NCBI GenBank assembly: GCA_017481285.1
Contig: JAFUPI010000044.1
Location: 1-32,926 of the forward strand
DNA: 32,926 nucleotides
Source: Agathobacter sp.
GTDB lineage: Bacteria; Bacillota; Clostridia; Lachnospirales; Lachnospiraceae
Reading direction: 5' to 3'
Position 1 is the first letter of the stretch; the number at the start of each line of letters is the position of its first letter. The notes below the pieces were generated by a model, which was not told where the DNA came from, did not search any database, and saw nothing but the letters and a program-made list of their open reading frames with translations. Shown here one piece after another: positions 21,688-30,106 of this stretch. Position numbers and translations under genes: made by a program.

Positions 21688-22722
21688 TTAGAATCCTTCC
21701 TCAAACGCCTGCATAATTGCGTTATAAATACCTTGTGCAACCTTTTCCTGATACTCTGGAGTACAAAGGTTGTCCAATTCTGTTGTATTGGTCATATAAC
21801 CTACTTCTATCAATGCCACTGGCACTTCACTGGTTCTTACGATATAAATATTATCTGCCTTTACAAGTCCAAGATTTTTACTTCCTGTACTTGCATTTAC
21901 ATTTTCCAGACAAATCTGTGCCAGACGTTCACTGGAATCATCATTTTCATCTGGACTATATAAAACCATCGTACCATTCAAACTACTGAATTTTCCATCG
22001 CCTGACGCATTGTTATGTACACTGATAAACAAATTTGCATCCAGCTGATTTGCCATATAAGCACGATCCATCAAAGATGGGTTACTATCATCTAATCTGG
22101 TGTAGAACACTTTAAGTTTTTTCTCATCCACTTCATCCAACAACTCTTTTAATTTCAGGACGATATCCAGATTTAAATGTTTTTCATAAACCTCTCTCTT
22201 TACCGCACCTGGCTGTGAACCGCCATGACCTGCATCGACAACTATGATTTTTTCATAAATATCGTGCAAATCCTTAAATTCCATACAAAGAAAACCATCT
22301 TTATAGGAATAGAAATGCTCACACGCCTTATCCAGCTTGATTTCCAGCACTCCTTGTCCGCTTTCCTTATAGTAAGAAATATTCGCAATATGATCACTGC
22401 TGCCCTGGACAATGTAATTCTCCGAATAATTGTCTATCGCCTTTGGAAAACGCACACAAACCGTATGATTGATATAATCATTCGTAATCTGGACCTCTGG
22501 ACCCTGTATGCCTTCTGGTAATTCAATATTCAGTTTGTCATCCTGTAAAACTACGCTCTCTTCAATTTCAACTGGTGCTTCCTGAAATTCAAAATCTGGT
22601 ATTTCCCATATTGCCGCTGTAAAACCTTCTTTGAAAGCCGGCATAAAATACAGCCCAGTACACATCACTACCGTCAGCATTCCAAAACACCAAGTTGTCC
22701 ACTTAAGTATCTTTCTTTCCAT
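21688..22722 (-). CDS. N-acetylmuramoyl-L-alanine amidase (Amidase_3)
   Basis: A 344-residue protein that cleaves the bond between N-acetylmuramic acid and the peptide stem of peptidoglycan. One N-terminal membrane anchor (about 10-28) precedes a beta-rich, acidic stretch of about 100 residues of AMIN-like character. The zinc-dependent catalytic domain starts at about 157: DAGHGG with H166 as zinc ligand, E180 in VYEKHLN, H in FISVHNN, and the catalytic glutamate in VALIEVGYMTN. Its start lies 2 bases after the stop of the peptidase gene, so the two are coupled. The AMIN-like assignment is tentative. Confidence 0.92.
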   Translation of the reverse strand: MERKILKWTTWCFGMLTVVMCTGLYFMPAFKEGFTAAIWEIPDFEFQEAPVEIEESVVLQDDKLNIELPEGIQGPEVQITNDYINHTVCVRFPKAIDNYSENYIVQGSSDHIANISYYKESGQGVLEIKLDKACEHFYSYKDGFLCMEFKDLHDIYEKIIVVDAGHGGSQPGAVKREVYEKHLNLDIVLKLKELLDEVDEKKLKVFYTRLDDSNPSLMDRAYMANQLDANLFISVHNNASGDGKFSSLNGTMVLYSPDENDDSSERLAQICLENVNASTGSKNLGLVKADNIYIVRTSEVPVALIEVGYMTNTTELDNLCTPEYQEKVAQGIYNAIMQAFEEGF

Positions 22723-22724
22723 AT

Positions 22725-24434
22725 TTACCTATCGTTTGTAAATGCCTTAATACAAAGATTACAATCCTGTTTTTCCTTTACATCTATAAATTGATTTCCG
22801 GTATAACTAATGTATCCCTCACCATCATCTAAAATGATGTTGTCCAGGAATTTATCTCCTGAATCATATTCTATCGCCATAGGATGCGTCGCACCTGGTG
22901 TATATACATATACTACGACTGCATACTTCTGGCCTTTTTTTACCGCAATTTCTTTCTCAAAATCTATCGTGTAATACCCTGCATCTTCCAAAACACCCTC
23001 TGCTACCAGAATTTTATTGTCAAAAGATGTTTCATTTGTAAACTTATCTACCACATATACTTTATATTCTGTGTCTGGTGCAGTCGCATAAAAAGCCGCA
23101 GCTACCACATTTTCATCTTTTTCTGCAGTAAACACATTTGCACCATACATGGATTCCTTATCGTATCCCATCTTTCCAACCCAGCCACACAAATCGCTTT
23201 GATAAATATTATCATAATTATCTACACCATCGATTCGTGTATAAACTACGTTGTGGGAACCAATATTGGTATCATAGTAAGATACATAAAACACACCGCC
23301 CTCGCCGAAGTTTTCTCCCCAGCTATTCTGACAGATAAATGCACCATCACCATCTAATGGAATTGAGAAATTTTCCTTGGAATAATTATCGTCCCAACCA
23401 ATAATAACCACTTCATGATTTGGTTTTTCTGTACCAATATAACAGTACGAATTCGTACCGCGATTATAATATCTCGAAGTACTGGTTGCACTTCTTAAGC
23501 TACTGTAAAGAGACGTCTGTACGCCGCCATATTTAAACACTGCTTCTTTAATCGCGGCAATGTCCTTAGACGCAATAATTCGCATTTCCTGCACGTGTTT
23601 TACCGCTTTTAATTCACTATTGGTCTCTCCGTCCCCATATGGGTCATCTGACTCATATACTGGTCCCTGCCATGCTGCGAGATATGCCATACCCATGGTA
23701 TACTCTCCACCGTCATACTGTGTTACATTAAAGGAATTACTCATGCTCATGTGGTCTACCGAGAACTTAAACGAAGCCTCTGGAAGCAAAGCAGATTCCA
23801 TTGCCGTCAAAGCTCCAAATGCCCAACAGGTGCCATATTTCCCCTGATTACGAATCGCAGAAATACGATATCGATCCCGTAAATCATAGCTGGCCGGAAG
23901 TGCACTGACATTTTCAGACGTATCTGCCGTAGTAAATGTATTATCCGCAAAACTGAATGAACATTTATATCCCAGCATTTCAGACAAATCTGTCAGACTA
24001 ACATAATACGCTCCTTCAATTTCCACCAATGGAGAAGATACCATAAAGGATTCACCTGTACTAATCGCCTCGTGCTTATCCACAGTAAGAATTGCATTCA
24101 AATTATGTTTTTCCACCAATAATGTGCTATTTTCATATAGATGAGCACTGCAATCCATTGCATCACGCAAAATTGCAACTGGCACCATAATATTACGATT
24201 ATCGTCCATATAAAAATCATACTTCACACTACTGTAAGATTTATTGTCAATAATCAAAGTCAATTCCTTGCCGTTTACGTCATTGGCAACCAAAGGATAC
24301 CATACTTCCTCCTTTAACTCGCCGCCACGGAACATGCCTACTTCTGCATCGTCCAACTCTAAAATATGAAATTTAAACAAAAAGACCATAAATAAAATTA
24401 TGGAAATAACAATATATCTTTTTGAGTATCTCAT
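22725..24434 (-). CDS. C1 (papain-like) cysteine peptidase, membrane-anchored, with stalk domain
   Basis: A 569-residue protein. It has an N-terminal anchor (about 8-22) and, at about 45-170, a segment with the look of a copper-amine-oxidase N-terminal-like domain (VPVAILRDAMDCS and YYVSLTDLSEMLGYKC), probably a cell-wall stalk. The papain-fold peptidase follows: the oxyanion Q197 and catalytic C203 in NQGKYGTCWAFG, H340 in NHEVVIIGW and N370 in NSWGE. The C-terminal 120 residues are beta-rich and lectin-like. It should act outside the cell or in the envelope. The operon with an amidase suggests a role in surface protein or wall processing, not nutrition. Confidence 0.9.
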   Translation of the reverse strand: MRYSKRYIVISIILFMVFLFKFHILELDDAEVGMFRGGELKEEVWYPLVANDVNGKELTLIIDNKSYSSVKYDFYMDDNRNIMVPVAILRDAMDCSAHLYENSTLLVEKHNLNAILTVDKHEAISTGESFMVSSPLVEIEGAYYVSLTDLSEMLGYKCSFSFADNTFTTADTSENVSALPASYDLRDRYRISAIRNQGKYGTCWAFGALTAMESALLPEASFKFSVDHMSMSNSFNVTQYDGGEYTMGMAYLAAWQGPVYESDDPYGDGETNSELKAVKHVQEMRIIASKDIAAIKEAVFKYGGVQTSLYSSLRSATSTSRYYNRGTNSYCYIGTEKPNHEVVIIGWDDNYSKENFSIPLDGDGAFICQNSWGENFGEGGVFYVSYYDTNIGSHNVVYTRIDGVDNYDNIYQSDLCGWVGKMGYDKESMYGANVFTAEKDENVVAAAFYATAPDTEYKVYVVDKFTNETSFDNKILVAEGVLEDAGYYTIDFEKEIAVKKGQKYAVVVYVYTPGATHPMAIEYDSGDKFLDNIILDDGEGYISYTGNQFIDVKEKQDCNLCIKAFTNDR

Positions 24435-24460
24435 CCTGTTTCCTATCCCTCATCCATGAC

Positions 24461-25609
24461 TTATTTATCCTTCTTTGGTGGTTTTGGTCCCATAAACTGA
24501 TAAAAATAAGTCTTAATCATACCATTATAAATCTTGCGGTTCTTATCCGCCTTTTTACCCACATAACGCTCTGCATCCTCATAGCTGGTAATCATATACA
24601 TAGACCAAGAATCCAGATTTTTGTATACATCGCCAATGGTGGTATAGAGTTCTGGCAAGTCTGCCTTTTCCTCTAATCGCTCGCCATAAGGTGGGTTTGT
24701 AATAATAAAGCCATATTTCTTCGGATGGCTAAGTTTTGCTACATCTCGCTGCTGGAAATGAATCAAATGGTCTACACCTGCACGTTTTGCATTTTCTCTG
24801 GCAGCCTTTACCACTTCTCCGTCCAAATCATAGCCTTGAATATCCACTTCTATATCTGTATCGACCATATCCTGTGCTTCCTGAACCGTGTCATACCAAA
24901 GCTGTCTTGGAATAATATTTGTCCAAGCCTCTGCTGTGAACTCACGATTCATACCTGGTGCAATATTAGCCGCCATCATAGCTGCTTCAATTGGAAACGT
25001 TCCGCTACCGCAGAATGGGTCTACTAAAATTCTATCTTTTCTCCAAGGAGTCAGCATAATTAGTGCTGCTGCTAAGGTCTCTGTAATAGGTGCCTTGCTG
25101 GTCTGCAAACGATAACCTCTCTTGTGAAGAGAATCTCCAGAGGTATCCAAAGCCACCATAACCTCATCCTTTAACAAAAAGATACGGATTGGATAAGCTG
25201 CACCATCTTCTTTAAACCAATCGGTTTTATATACGCCTTTCAAACGTTCCACCATAGCTTTTTTCGCAATGGACTGAATATCCGAAGGGCTAAATAATTT
25301 GCTCTTAATTGAAGAAGCCTTCTTCACCCAGAACTTGCCATCCTGCGGAATATATTCTTCCCATGGAAGGGCTTTAATCCCCTGAAAGAGCTCTTCAAAT
25401 GTGGTAGCCTTAAATCTTCCCACCAAGAGCAACACTCGCTCTGCAGAACGCAAAAAAACATTCGCACGGCAGATTGCCTCCGCATCCCCTTCAAAAGTGA
25501 TACGTCCATCCTCTACCCTTGTAATTTCATATCCTAAATCATAAATTTCTCGTTTGGTTACTGCCTCCATTCCAAAGTGACAAGGTACAACCAATTCATA
25601 TGTCTTCAT
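24461..25609 (-). CDS. THUMP-domain class I RNA methyltransferase (RlmL/YpsC-type)
   Basis: The start is the ATG at 25609, with GGAG about 8 bases upstream; a longer in-frame reading from 25645 lacks a site. The 382-residue protein begins with a THUMP/ferredoxin-like RNA-binding region (about 1-155). A Rossmann methyltransferase follows: FCGSGTFPIEAAM for SAM binding, GYDLDGEVVKAARENAKRAG, and the N6-adenine/N2-guanine type motif NPPYGER. The family N2-methylates guanosine in 23S rRNA. The site cannot be given from sequence. First gene of a four-gene operon. Confidence 0.92.
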   Translation of the reverse strand: MKTYELVVPCHFGMEAVTKREIYDLGYEITRVEDGRITFEGDAEAICRANVFLRSAERVLLLVGRFKATTFEELFQGIKALPWEEYIPQDGKFWVKKASSIKSKLFSPSDIQSIAKKAMVERLKGVYKTDWFKEDGAAYPIRIFLLKDEVMVALDTSGDSLHKRGYRLQTSKAPITETLAAALIMLTPWRKDRILVDPFCGSGTFPIEAAMMAANIAPGMNREFTAEAWTNIIPRQLWYDTVQEAQDMVDTDIEVDIQGYDLDGEVVKAARENAKRAGVDHLIHFQQRDVAKLSHPKKYGFIITNPPYGERLEEKADLPELYTTIGDVYKNLDSWSMYMITSYEDAERYVGKKADKNRKIYNGMIKTYFYQFMGPKPPKKDK

Positions 25610-25649
25610 ATAGATATCTCCATCTAAATATAGTTTGTGCATCATAACT

Positions 25650-25679
25650 ACTATACCCTATTTAGTGGTTATTTTTCAA
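25650..25679 (-). promoter_or_regulatory. Promoter of the methyltransferase-rdgB operon
   Basis: On the minus strand: TTGAAA (25674-25679), 18 bases and TATAGT (25650-25655), about 40 bases before the start codon. Confidence 0.5.
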
Positions 25680-25715
25680 TGGCTGATGTGTATTTTCTTG
25701 TGTATTTTTGCAAAT

Positions 25716-26024
25716 TCACTTCTTAGGTTCCTTGTACTTTCGCATAGCTTCATAACCACCCACTACAGTTCCTACGTCATAACCACTTCTTCCAAGTGTT
25801 CTTGCCAGTTGCATACTAGAACCGCCATGCTGACAATACAGGATAATCGGACGTCGTTTCTGCAGCACCTTTCGATAATCCTCCACTTCTGCTTCTGGAT
25901 AATTAATCGCACCTTCCCAGTGTCCCTCCCGATAAGCATCACGCGGTCTTATATCTATCAGTATTGCTCTTTTCTCTATTCTTAAACGTTCAATATCCTT
26001 TGGATATACAATCCCAAACGTCAT
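25716..26024 (-). CDS. Rhodanese-like domain protein
   Basis: A 102-residue single-domain rhodanese. The N-terminal strand AILIDIRPRDAYREGHWEGAINYP is the CH2A-type segment, and the active loop YCQHGGSS contains the persulfide cysteine (about residue 64). This size is typical of stand-alone sulfur-transfer proteins. The ribosome site is poor (GGT only), so the exact start is uncertain. The gene is between an ABC operon terminator and the methyltransferase operon promoter, so it is probably transcribed alone. The sulfur acceptor is unknown. Confidence 0.87.
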   Translation of the reverse strand: MTFGIVYPKDIERLRIEKRAILIDIRPRDAYREGHWEGAINYPEAEVEDYRKVLQKRRPIILYCQHGGSSMQLARTLGRSGYDVGTVVGGYEAMRKYKEPKK

Positions 26025-26063
26025 AACATTTTACCATTTTATTCTTCTTATTCTATTTTATGC

Positions 26064-26094
26064 AAAAAACCGTCCCCTGTTCAGGGAACGGTTT
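26064..26094 (-). terminator. Terminator of the YtrA-like ABC operon
   Basis: On the minus strand the arms AACCGT and ACGGTT extend through CCCTG/CAGGG and are followed by a run of T. It lies 6 bases after the last gene of the ABC operon. Confidence 0.85.
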
Positions 26095-26099
26095 ATCAG

Positions 26100-26768
26100 C
26101 TACTTCGCACGTTTTAACTGCATATCGAAGGTCGGCTTGGAATATTCTCTCTTGTAAGTTACATAAAAAATCAAATATGTAATTCCACAACCTAACAGAA
26201 TGATTCCATAGCTCAGAATAACCGCCAGCCATGCCGGCATAATCATATAGGTAATTCTGTCTGCATTATTTGAAAACCACATGAAACTACCTATAAAAAT
26301 AATTGATCCAAGCCAAAAACATTTCATCGACAAAGCTGTATATAAAGTAATAAAAACTAAAAGCAACGCCGTAAAAAGCATTCCTGTTTCATACTCACCT
26401 GGTGCATAGATGATAATGAAATCTGGATTTGTATTATTCAGTGCTTTTTCATATGAAATCCATCGTAAAATCAAACATAGTGTATGTGCAATCAAAAGAT
26501 ATACACCGCTAACCAGCGTTGGTATCACAGTCTGTAGTCTCTTCTTATATGGAGATGACTGTACCATAGTGGAAATCGTAATAGAATGAATCTGTTGTAT
26601 CAAAATCATCGATCCCATTCCAAGAAAAAGGTTACTAAAACCACCCACAAACCATAGTAAATCCATGATAACCCCCAGTATGATGCAAATGCCCATTGGG
26701 ATTATACTACTCTTTGCATTCAACCCATATTTCAATAGGCGAAAACCTAATTTTATATCACGAATCAT
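26100..26768 (-). CDS. ABC-type permease-like membrane protein (222 aa)
   Basis: A 222-residue hydrophobic protein with about six membrane segments and no soluble domain. It overlaps the start of the 211-residue membrane gene by 11 bases and is the last gene of the operon, so the two are probably one heterodimeric membrane unit for the ATPase encoded upstream. No sequence motif gives a substrate. In the related YtrA-type operons of Firmicutes, such permeases serve in response to cell-wall-active peptides, which is the best analogy. Confidence 0.8.
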   Translation of the reverse strand: MIRDIKLGFRLLKYGLNAKSSIIPMGICIILGVIMDLLWFVGGFSNLFLGMGSMILIQQIHSITISTMVQSSPYKKRLQTVIPTLVSGVYLLIAHTLCLILRWISYEKALNNTNPDFIIIYAPGEYETGMLFTALLLVFITLYTALSMKCFWLGSIIFIGSFMWFSNNADRITYMIMPAWLAVILSYGIILLGCGITYLIFYVTYKREYSKPTFDMQLKRAK

Positions 26769-27393
26769 AATAACTCTCCCTCACTTTTTTATTGGTGTAC
26801 CAAACCGTTACCATACTCATAACCAAGATAAGTACGATCAAGACCAGATTAGTAATTACCGGCGACCCTGAACCTACGATGATAATCAATAGAAAACAAA
26901 ACATCAACACCATATAACCTGCTACAATACACGCATACATCTGACTCCATACTACAAAATGTCTCGCCACAAAAACTACCAATTGTGCAATCAATATAGC
27001 AAGCCATGGCCAAAATGCATTCCCTTTACACCACTGAAGTTTCTCCGCACTATCAGCCGCCCCGATTAACTCCACTACAAAAGGAATCTGATAAACGAGC
27101 ACTCTCCTTACAATATCAATAATCGTAATTTCCTTTACAAATCTTGCGAACTTTGGTGAGCTCTGCAAAAATTCCAACGAGCTGTTACTTTTTCGATAAA
27201 AGCCATTCATAAAGAAAAGGTCCGATACCGTATCTATAAAATATAGAGCAAACAAGGTTAGCAAACCATCGCCGTGTCCACGTGCCACTAAATATATATT
27301 TGTCGCAATCAGTGCAACTGGCACCACTACCAGCATCATTAATTTGTACAAGTCATTGGTAAAAGCCCAATAACTTCTCCACGCTTTTAACAT
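26758..27393 (-). CDS. ABC-type permease-like membrane protein (211 aa)
   Basis: A 211-residue protein with about five or six hydrophobic segments, for example YRKSNSSLEFLQSSPKF as a charged cytoplasmic loop (about 67-83) and the C-terminal LVLIVLILVMSMVTVWYTN. A GGCGGTGAG ribosome site lies close to the ATG, and the ATPase gene ends 11 bases upstream. It is most probably the partner of the 222-residue permease. The substrate is unknown. Confidence 0.8.
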   Translation of the reverse strand: MLKAWRSYWAFTNDLYKLMMLVVVPVALIATNIYLVARGHGDGLLTLFALYFIDTVSDLFFMNGFYRKSNSSLEFLQSSPKFARFVKEITIIDIVRRVLVYQIPFVVELIGAADSAEKLQWCKGNAFWPWLAILIAQLVVFVARHFVVWSQMYACIVAGYMVLMFCFLLIIIVGSGSPVITNLVLIVLILVMSMVTVWYTNKKVRESYYDS

Positions 27394-27404
27394 AGTCTCA
27401 CCGC

Positions 27405-28307
27405 CTATCTTCCCATCATGGAGTTTGCTTTCATCACTGCAACACTAATCTGATACAAACTTGGAATCTCTTTTGTGATATTCATTCCGGCTAATTTATC
27501 CAAATTTTCTGCCAGACAGATTCCTTCAAAACCATAATTATTTGCAGTCATGGTATAAAGTACTTCTTTCGCCTTTGCTTTATCCTCAGCATCACCTTTT
27601 ACGAGGATGTATTTTTCTTTCAAATCTACGACAAAGCCTTCTTCTACGATTTTTCCATGCTCCATAATAATGGCGTAATCTGTGATATTTTCCATATCAG
27701 ATACATTATGTGTAGAGAAAAATACGCTACGTTCTCCATTACCTTCTTCAATGTAGGACTGTATCATTTCACAAAGCTTTTCTCGCATTAATGGGTCTAG
27801 AGGCGATGCTGGTTCATCTAAAATTAAAGCCTCTGTATCTCTTGCTAATACGTTTGCAAGCATCAGCTTCATCTTGGTTCCATCGGAGAAAGAAGAGACC
27901 TTTTTCGCCTTATCAAATCCACCAGTTCCATATACAGCCAGTTCCTGACATAAGCTTTCAAATTTATCCTTGTGAAATCCTTCAAACATAATCCCACTTA
28001 CTTCTTCTACCTGCTTCACCGTCCAATGTGGCAGATAATAATGTCCGGGACCTACATAACCGATTCGTTCCTTCTGATTGGCATTTTCTCTTTCCACCTG
28101 GTCATATTCATCAAAATAGCGAATCGTTCCTTTGGCATCCAAACGAATCCCTGCAAGGATATTCATAAGTGTACTTTTTCCTGCTCCATTTTCGCCAATC
28201 AATGCAGTAGCAAATCCCTTCGGAATCTTAAACTCTGGAATAGCCAATGTAAATCCTTTAAATTTTTTCTCAATATTTTCGCCTTTGATTACATATTCTA
28301 AACTCAT
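27405..28307 (-). CDS. ABC transporter ATP-binding protein (YtrB-like)
   Basis: A 300-residue ATPase. Walker A is GENGAGKST (about 38-46), the region ILDEPASPLD is Walker B with the catalytic glutamate, and the switch histidine is in STHNVSD. The signature reads VSSFSDGTKMKL, not LSGGQ, a relaxed form seen in this exporter branch. A C-terminal extension (about 220-300) is present. AGGGAGG precedes the ATG, and the GntR gene ends 11 bases upstream. The GntR-ATPase-permease-permease order is that of YtrA-type bacitracin/wall-stress operons; the inducer is not shown here. Confidence 0.92.
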   Translation of the reverse strand: MSLEYVIKGENIEKKFKGFTLAIPEFKIPKGFATALIGENGAGKSTLMNILAGIRLDAKGTIRYFDEYDQVERENANQKERIGYVGPGHYYLPHWTVKQVEEVSGIMFEGFHKDKFESLCQELAVYGTGGFDKAKKVSSFSDGTKMKLMLANVLARDTEALILDEPASPLDPLMREKLCEMIQSYIEEGNGERSVFFSTHNVSDMENITDYAIIMEHGKIVEEGFVVDLKEKYILVKGDAEDKAKAKEVLYTMTANNYGFEGICLAENLDKLAGMNITKEIPSLYQISVAVMKANSMMGR

Positions 28308-28318
28308 AAATTTCCTCC

Positions 28319-28690
28319 CTACTCTTCCATGCTAAGAAGTGCCTCTAATGTCTGTTTGAGCTCCGCTTCCGAAATACCAGCAATCTTGGCAGCCGCAATT
28401 GCCTCCTGCAAAGCGTCTTCCACCTTACGCAAATGCTGTTCTCGAAGCATCTCACTATCCTGTGCGTTTACATAAAAGCCCTTTCCCTGAGCGGCTGTTA
28501 CCAACCCCTCTGCTTCCAACAACTCATATGCTTTCATGGTGGTAATGACACTAATCTTTAACTCCTTTGCCAGACTACGAATGGATGGAAGATAGTCACC
28601 CTGTTTCATTTTCCCTGCCAGAATATCCGCTTTCATCTGCTCCGCAATCTGCTGATAAATTGGCACGCCTGAATTTTGTAAGATTCTCAT
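28319..28690 (-). CDS. GntR-family regulator, YtrA subfamily
   Basis: A 123-residue regulator. The winged helix-turn-helix (about 8-75) has IYQQIAEQMKADILAGKMKQGDYLPSIRSLAKELKIS and TTMKAYELLEAEGLV, the standard GntR blocks. Only a short helical C-terminus follows (about 85-123), as in the YtrA subfamily, with no ligand domain. A GAGG site precedes the start. It is the first gene of an ABC operon, and a long imperfect palindrome covers its promoter (28722-28776), so autorepression is likely. Confidence 0.92.
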   Translation of the reverse strand: MRILQNSGVPIYQQIAEQMKADILAGKMKQGDYLPSIRSLAKELKISVITTMKAYELLEAEGLVTAAQGKGFYVNAQDSEMLREQHLRKVEDALQEAIAAAKIAGISEAELKQTLEALLSMEE

Positions 28691-28721
28691 ATTTCAACCT
28701 CATTTTCTTTTGCACAAAAAA

Positions 28722-28787
28722 GGTGCATTAGTGTTATATATAACTGTTTATATGTTATATATACACCTAATACACCTATCTTGTCAA
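28722..28787 (-). promoter_or_regulatory. Promoter and long palindromic operator of the GntR/ABC operon
   Basis: On the minus strand: TTGACA (28782-28787), 18 bases and TATATA (28758-28763). Imperfect 21-base arms at 28722-28742 and 28756-28776, matching at about 17 of 21 positions, are separated by 13 bases. They cover the -10 box and the start site. This suits the two-fold binding of a YtrA-type repressor. Confidence 0.7.
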
Positions 28788-28795
28788 TACATTTA

Positions 28796-29917
28796 TTATT
28801 GATGTCTGCGCACACGATTCAAATGTTGCTCAAAATGCCCTCTTTCTATAAATTCTGCCAATACATACTGATCCAGCACGGGCACCGTGCAGGAGAAATC
28901 TCCCATCGTTTCTTTATACTTTTCCAAATATTTCTCTGGCAAAATCATATATCCAATACGAATGGAGGGCGAAAGACTTTTCGAAAATGTATTGATATAA
29001 ATCACGCTTTGATTGTCATCTGACATGTACAGTGTGTCAATCGGTTTTCCTGGCATAAAAAATTCGCTATCAAAATCATCTTCTATGATAATTCGCTCGC
29101 TCTTTTTGCTATCACTCTTTGGAGAAGTACCCGTAGTCTGCTTCGCCCATTCCAGATACTCATGACGTTTTCGCACAGAAGCGGTCACACCGGATGGATA
29201 ACTGTGAAAAGGCGTCACATGGAGAATATCTGCATTGGTTCTTTCCAGTTCTGTGGATAAAATTCCTTCTTCACCCATTTGCAAAAGCTCACATTGTGCA
29301 CCCATGCCTTCATACACCATTCGAATCTGCTTGTAAGACGGATTCTCTATACCATACACTTTCTCCTGCCCAAACAATCTCACCACCGTGCTATAAAGAT
29401 GCTCCGCACCAGAACCGATGATTATCTGCTCTGGCTGCGCAAAAATGCCTCTATAACGCAATAAATACTTCGCAATGGCATTTCGAAGTATGGCACAACC
29501 TTCATTTGGAGACTTCTCCAAAAGCTCGCTGCCATATTCGGTCAGCACACTTCGAACAGTCTTGAAATACACCGACTCTGGAAACATTGTCTCTTTTGTC
29601 TCCGCTCTATTTCCTGCATCACCCACTTCCAGTAAATCCAATTTCTTTTTCTCTTTTGGATTCCTTCTCATCGGAATAATCTCTGCAACAAAATATCCGC
29701 TTCGTTCCCTTGACTCAATATAGCCTTCGTCCTTTAGCATTTGATACGCATTCTCCACGGTAATCAAACTAATGCCCAAATGCTCCGCCAAAGAACGTTT
29801 CGAAGGCAGCTTCTCATTCTGCTTCAAATTTCCAGATAAAATATCTTCTTTTATCGCCGAATATAAATAATAATATTTCGATTTCTCATCTCTTTGATTC
29901 ATCGAATAGGTCAGCAT
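28796..29917 (-). CDS. MocR/PdxR-type GntR-aminotransferase regulator, C-terminally truncated
   Basis: A 373-residue fusion of an N-terminal winged helix (about 14-82; SGNLKQNEKLPSKRSLAEHLGIS and VENAYQMLKDEGYIESRERSGYFV) and a fold-type I aminotransferase-like domain. The PLP lysine lies in NTFSKSLSPSIRIGYM (about residue 312). Family members are usually 450-500 residues, but this one stops at HLNRVRRHQ, where the others continue with about 80-100 more residues of the small domain. The stop runs straight into the promoter of the next operon, so a deletion is likely. The product may be non-functional, or regulate by DNA binding only. Last gene of a five-gene operon, with a GAGG site. Confidence 0.8.
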   Translation of the reverse strand: MLTYSMNQRDEKSKYYYLYSAIKEDILSGNLKQNEKLPSKRSLAEHLGISLITVENAYQMLKDEGYIESRERSGYFVAEIIPMRRNPKEKKKLDLLEVGDAGNRAETKETMFPESVYFKTVRSVLTEYGSELLEKSPNEGCAILRNAIAKYLLRYRGIFAQPEQIIIGSGAEHLYSTVVRLFGQEKVYGIENPSYKQIRMVYEGMGAQCELLQMGEEGILSTELERTNADILHVTPFHSYPSGVTASVRKRHEYLEWAKQTTGTSPKSDSKKSERIIIEDDFDSEFFMPGKPIDTLYMSDDNQSVIYINTFSKSLSPSIRIGYMILPEKYLEKYKETMGDFSCTVPVLDQYVLAEFIERGHFEQHLNRVRRHQ

Positions 29918-29932
29918 TTCTTTACCTCACCA

Positions 29933-30103
29933 TTACATCATTTCATACTGCATAAGCTCATACTTCAACTTGCTTCCCACCATAATTTCCGCAGGCAACA
30001 AAGCTCTCGCCACTAGTTTCAAATCATCCAACTCAATATCTGTTCTCTTCAAATTCGCATAATCTCCATCAATGCTCACTACTTCGTAATACCATGTTTC
30101 CAT
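29933..30103 (-). CDS. Small conserved-looking protein (56 aa), unknown
   Basis: This 57-codon frame runs from the ATG at 30103 to the TAA at 29933-29935. The product starts METWYYEVVSIDGDYANLKR and continues with an Ala/Leu segment (DDLKLVARALLPAEIMVG). A GGAG site lies about 10 bases upstream. The gene is 3 bases after the stop of the upstream gene and 15 bases before the MocR gene, so it is in the same transcript. The tight spacing and sensible codon use favour a real gene. I recognise no domain. Confidence 0.72.
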   Translation of the reverse strand: METWYYEVVSIDGDYANLKRTDIELDDLKLVARALLPAEIMVGSKLKYELMQYEMM

Positions 30104-30106
30104 ATC

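Noticed and set aside
28700-28800. Frameshift explanation for the short MocR gene.
   Set aside because: No continuation of the aminotransferase domain was found in the other frames after the stop; the following DNA is the promoter of the GntR operon, so a deletion fits better.
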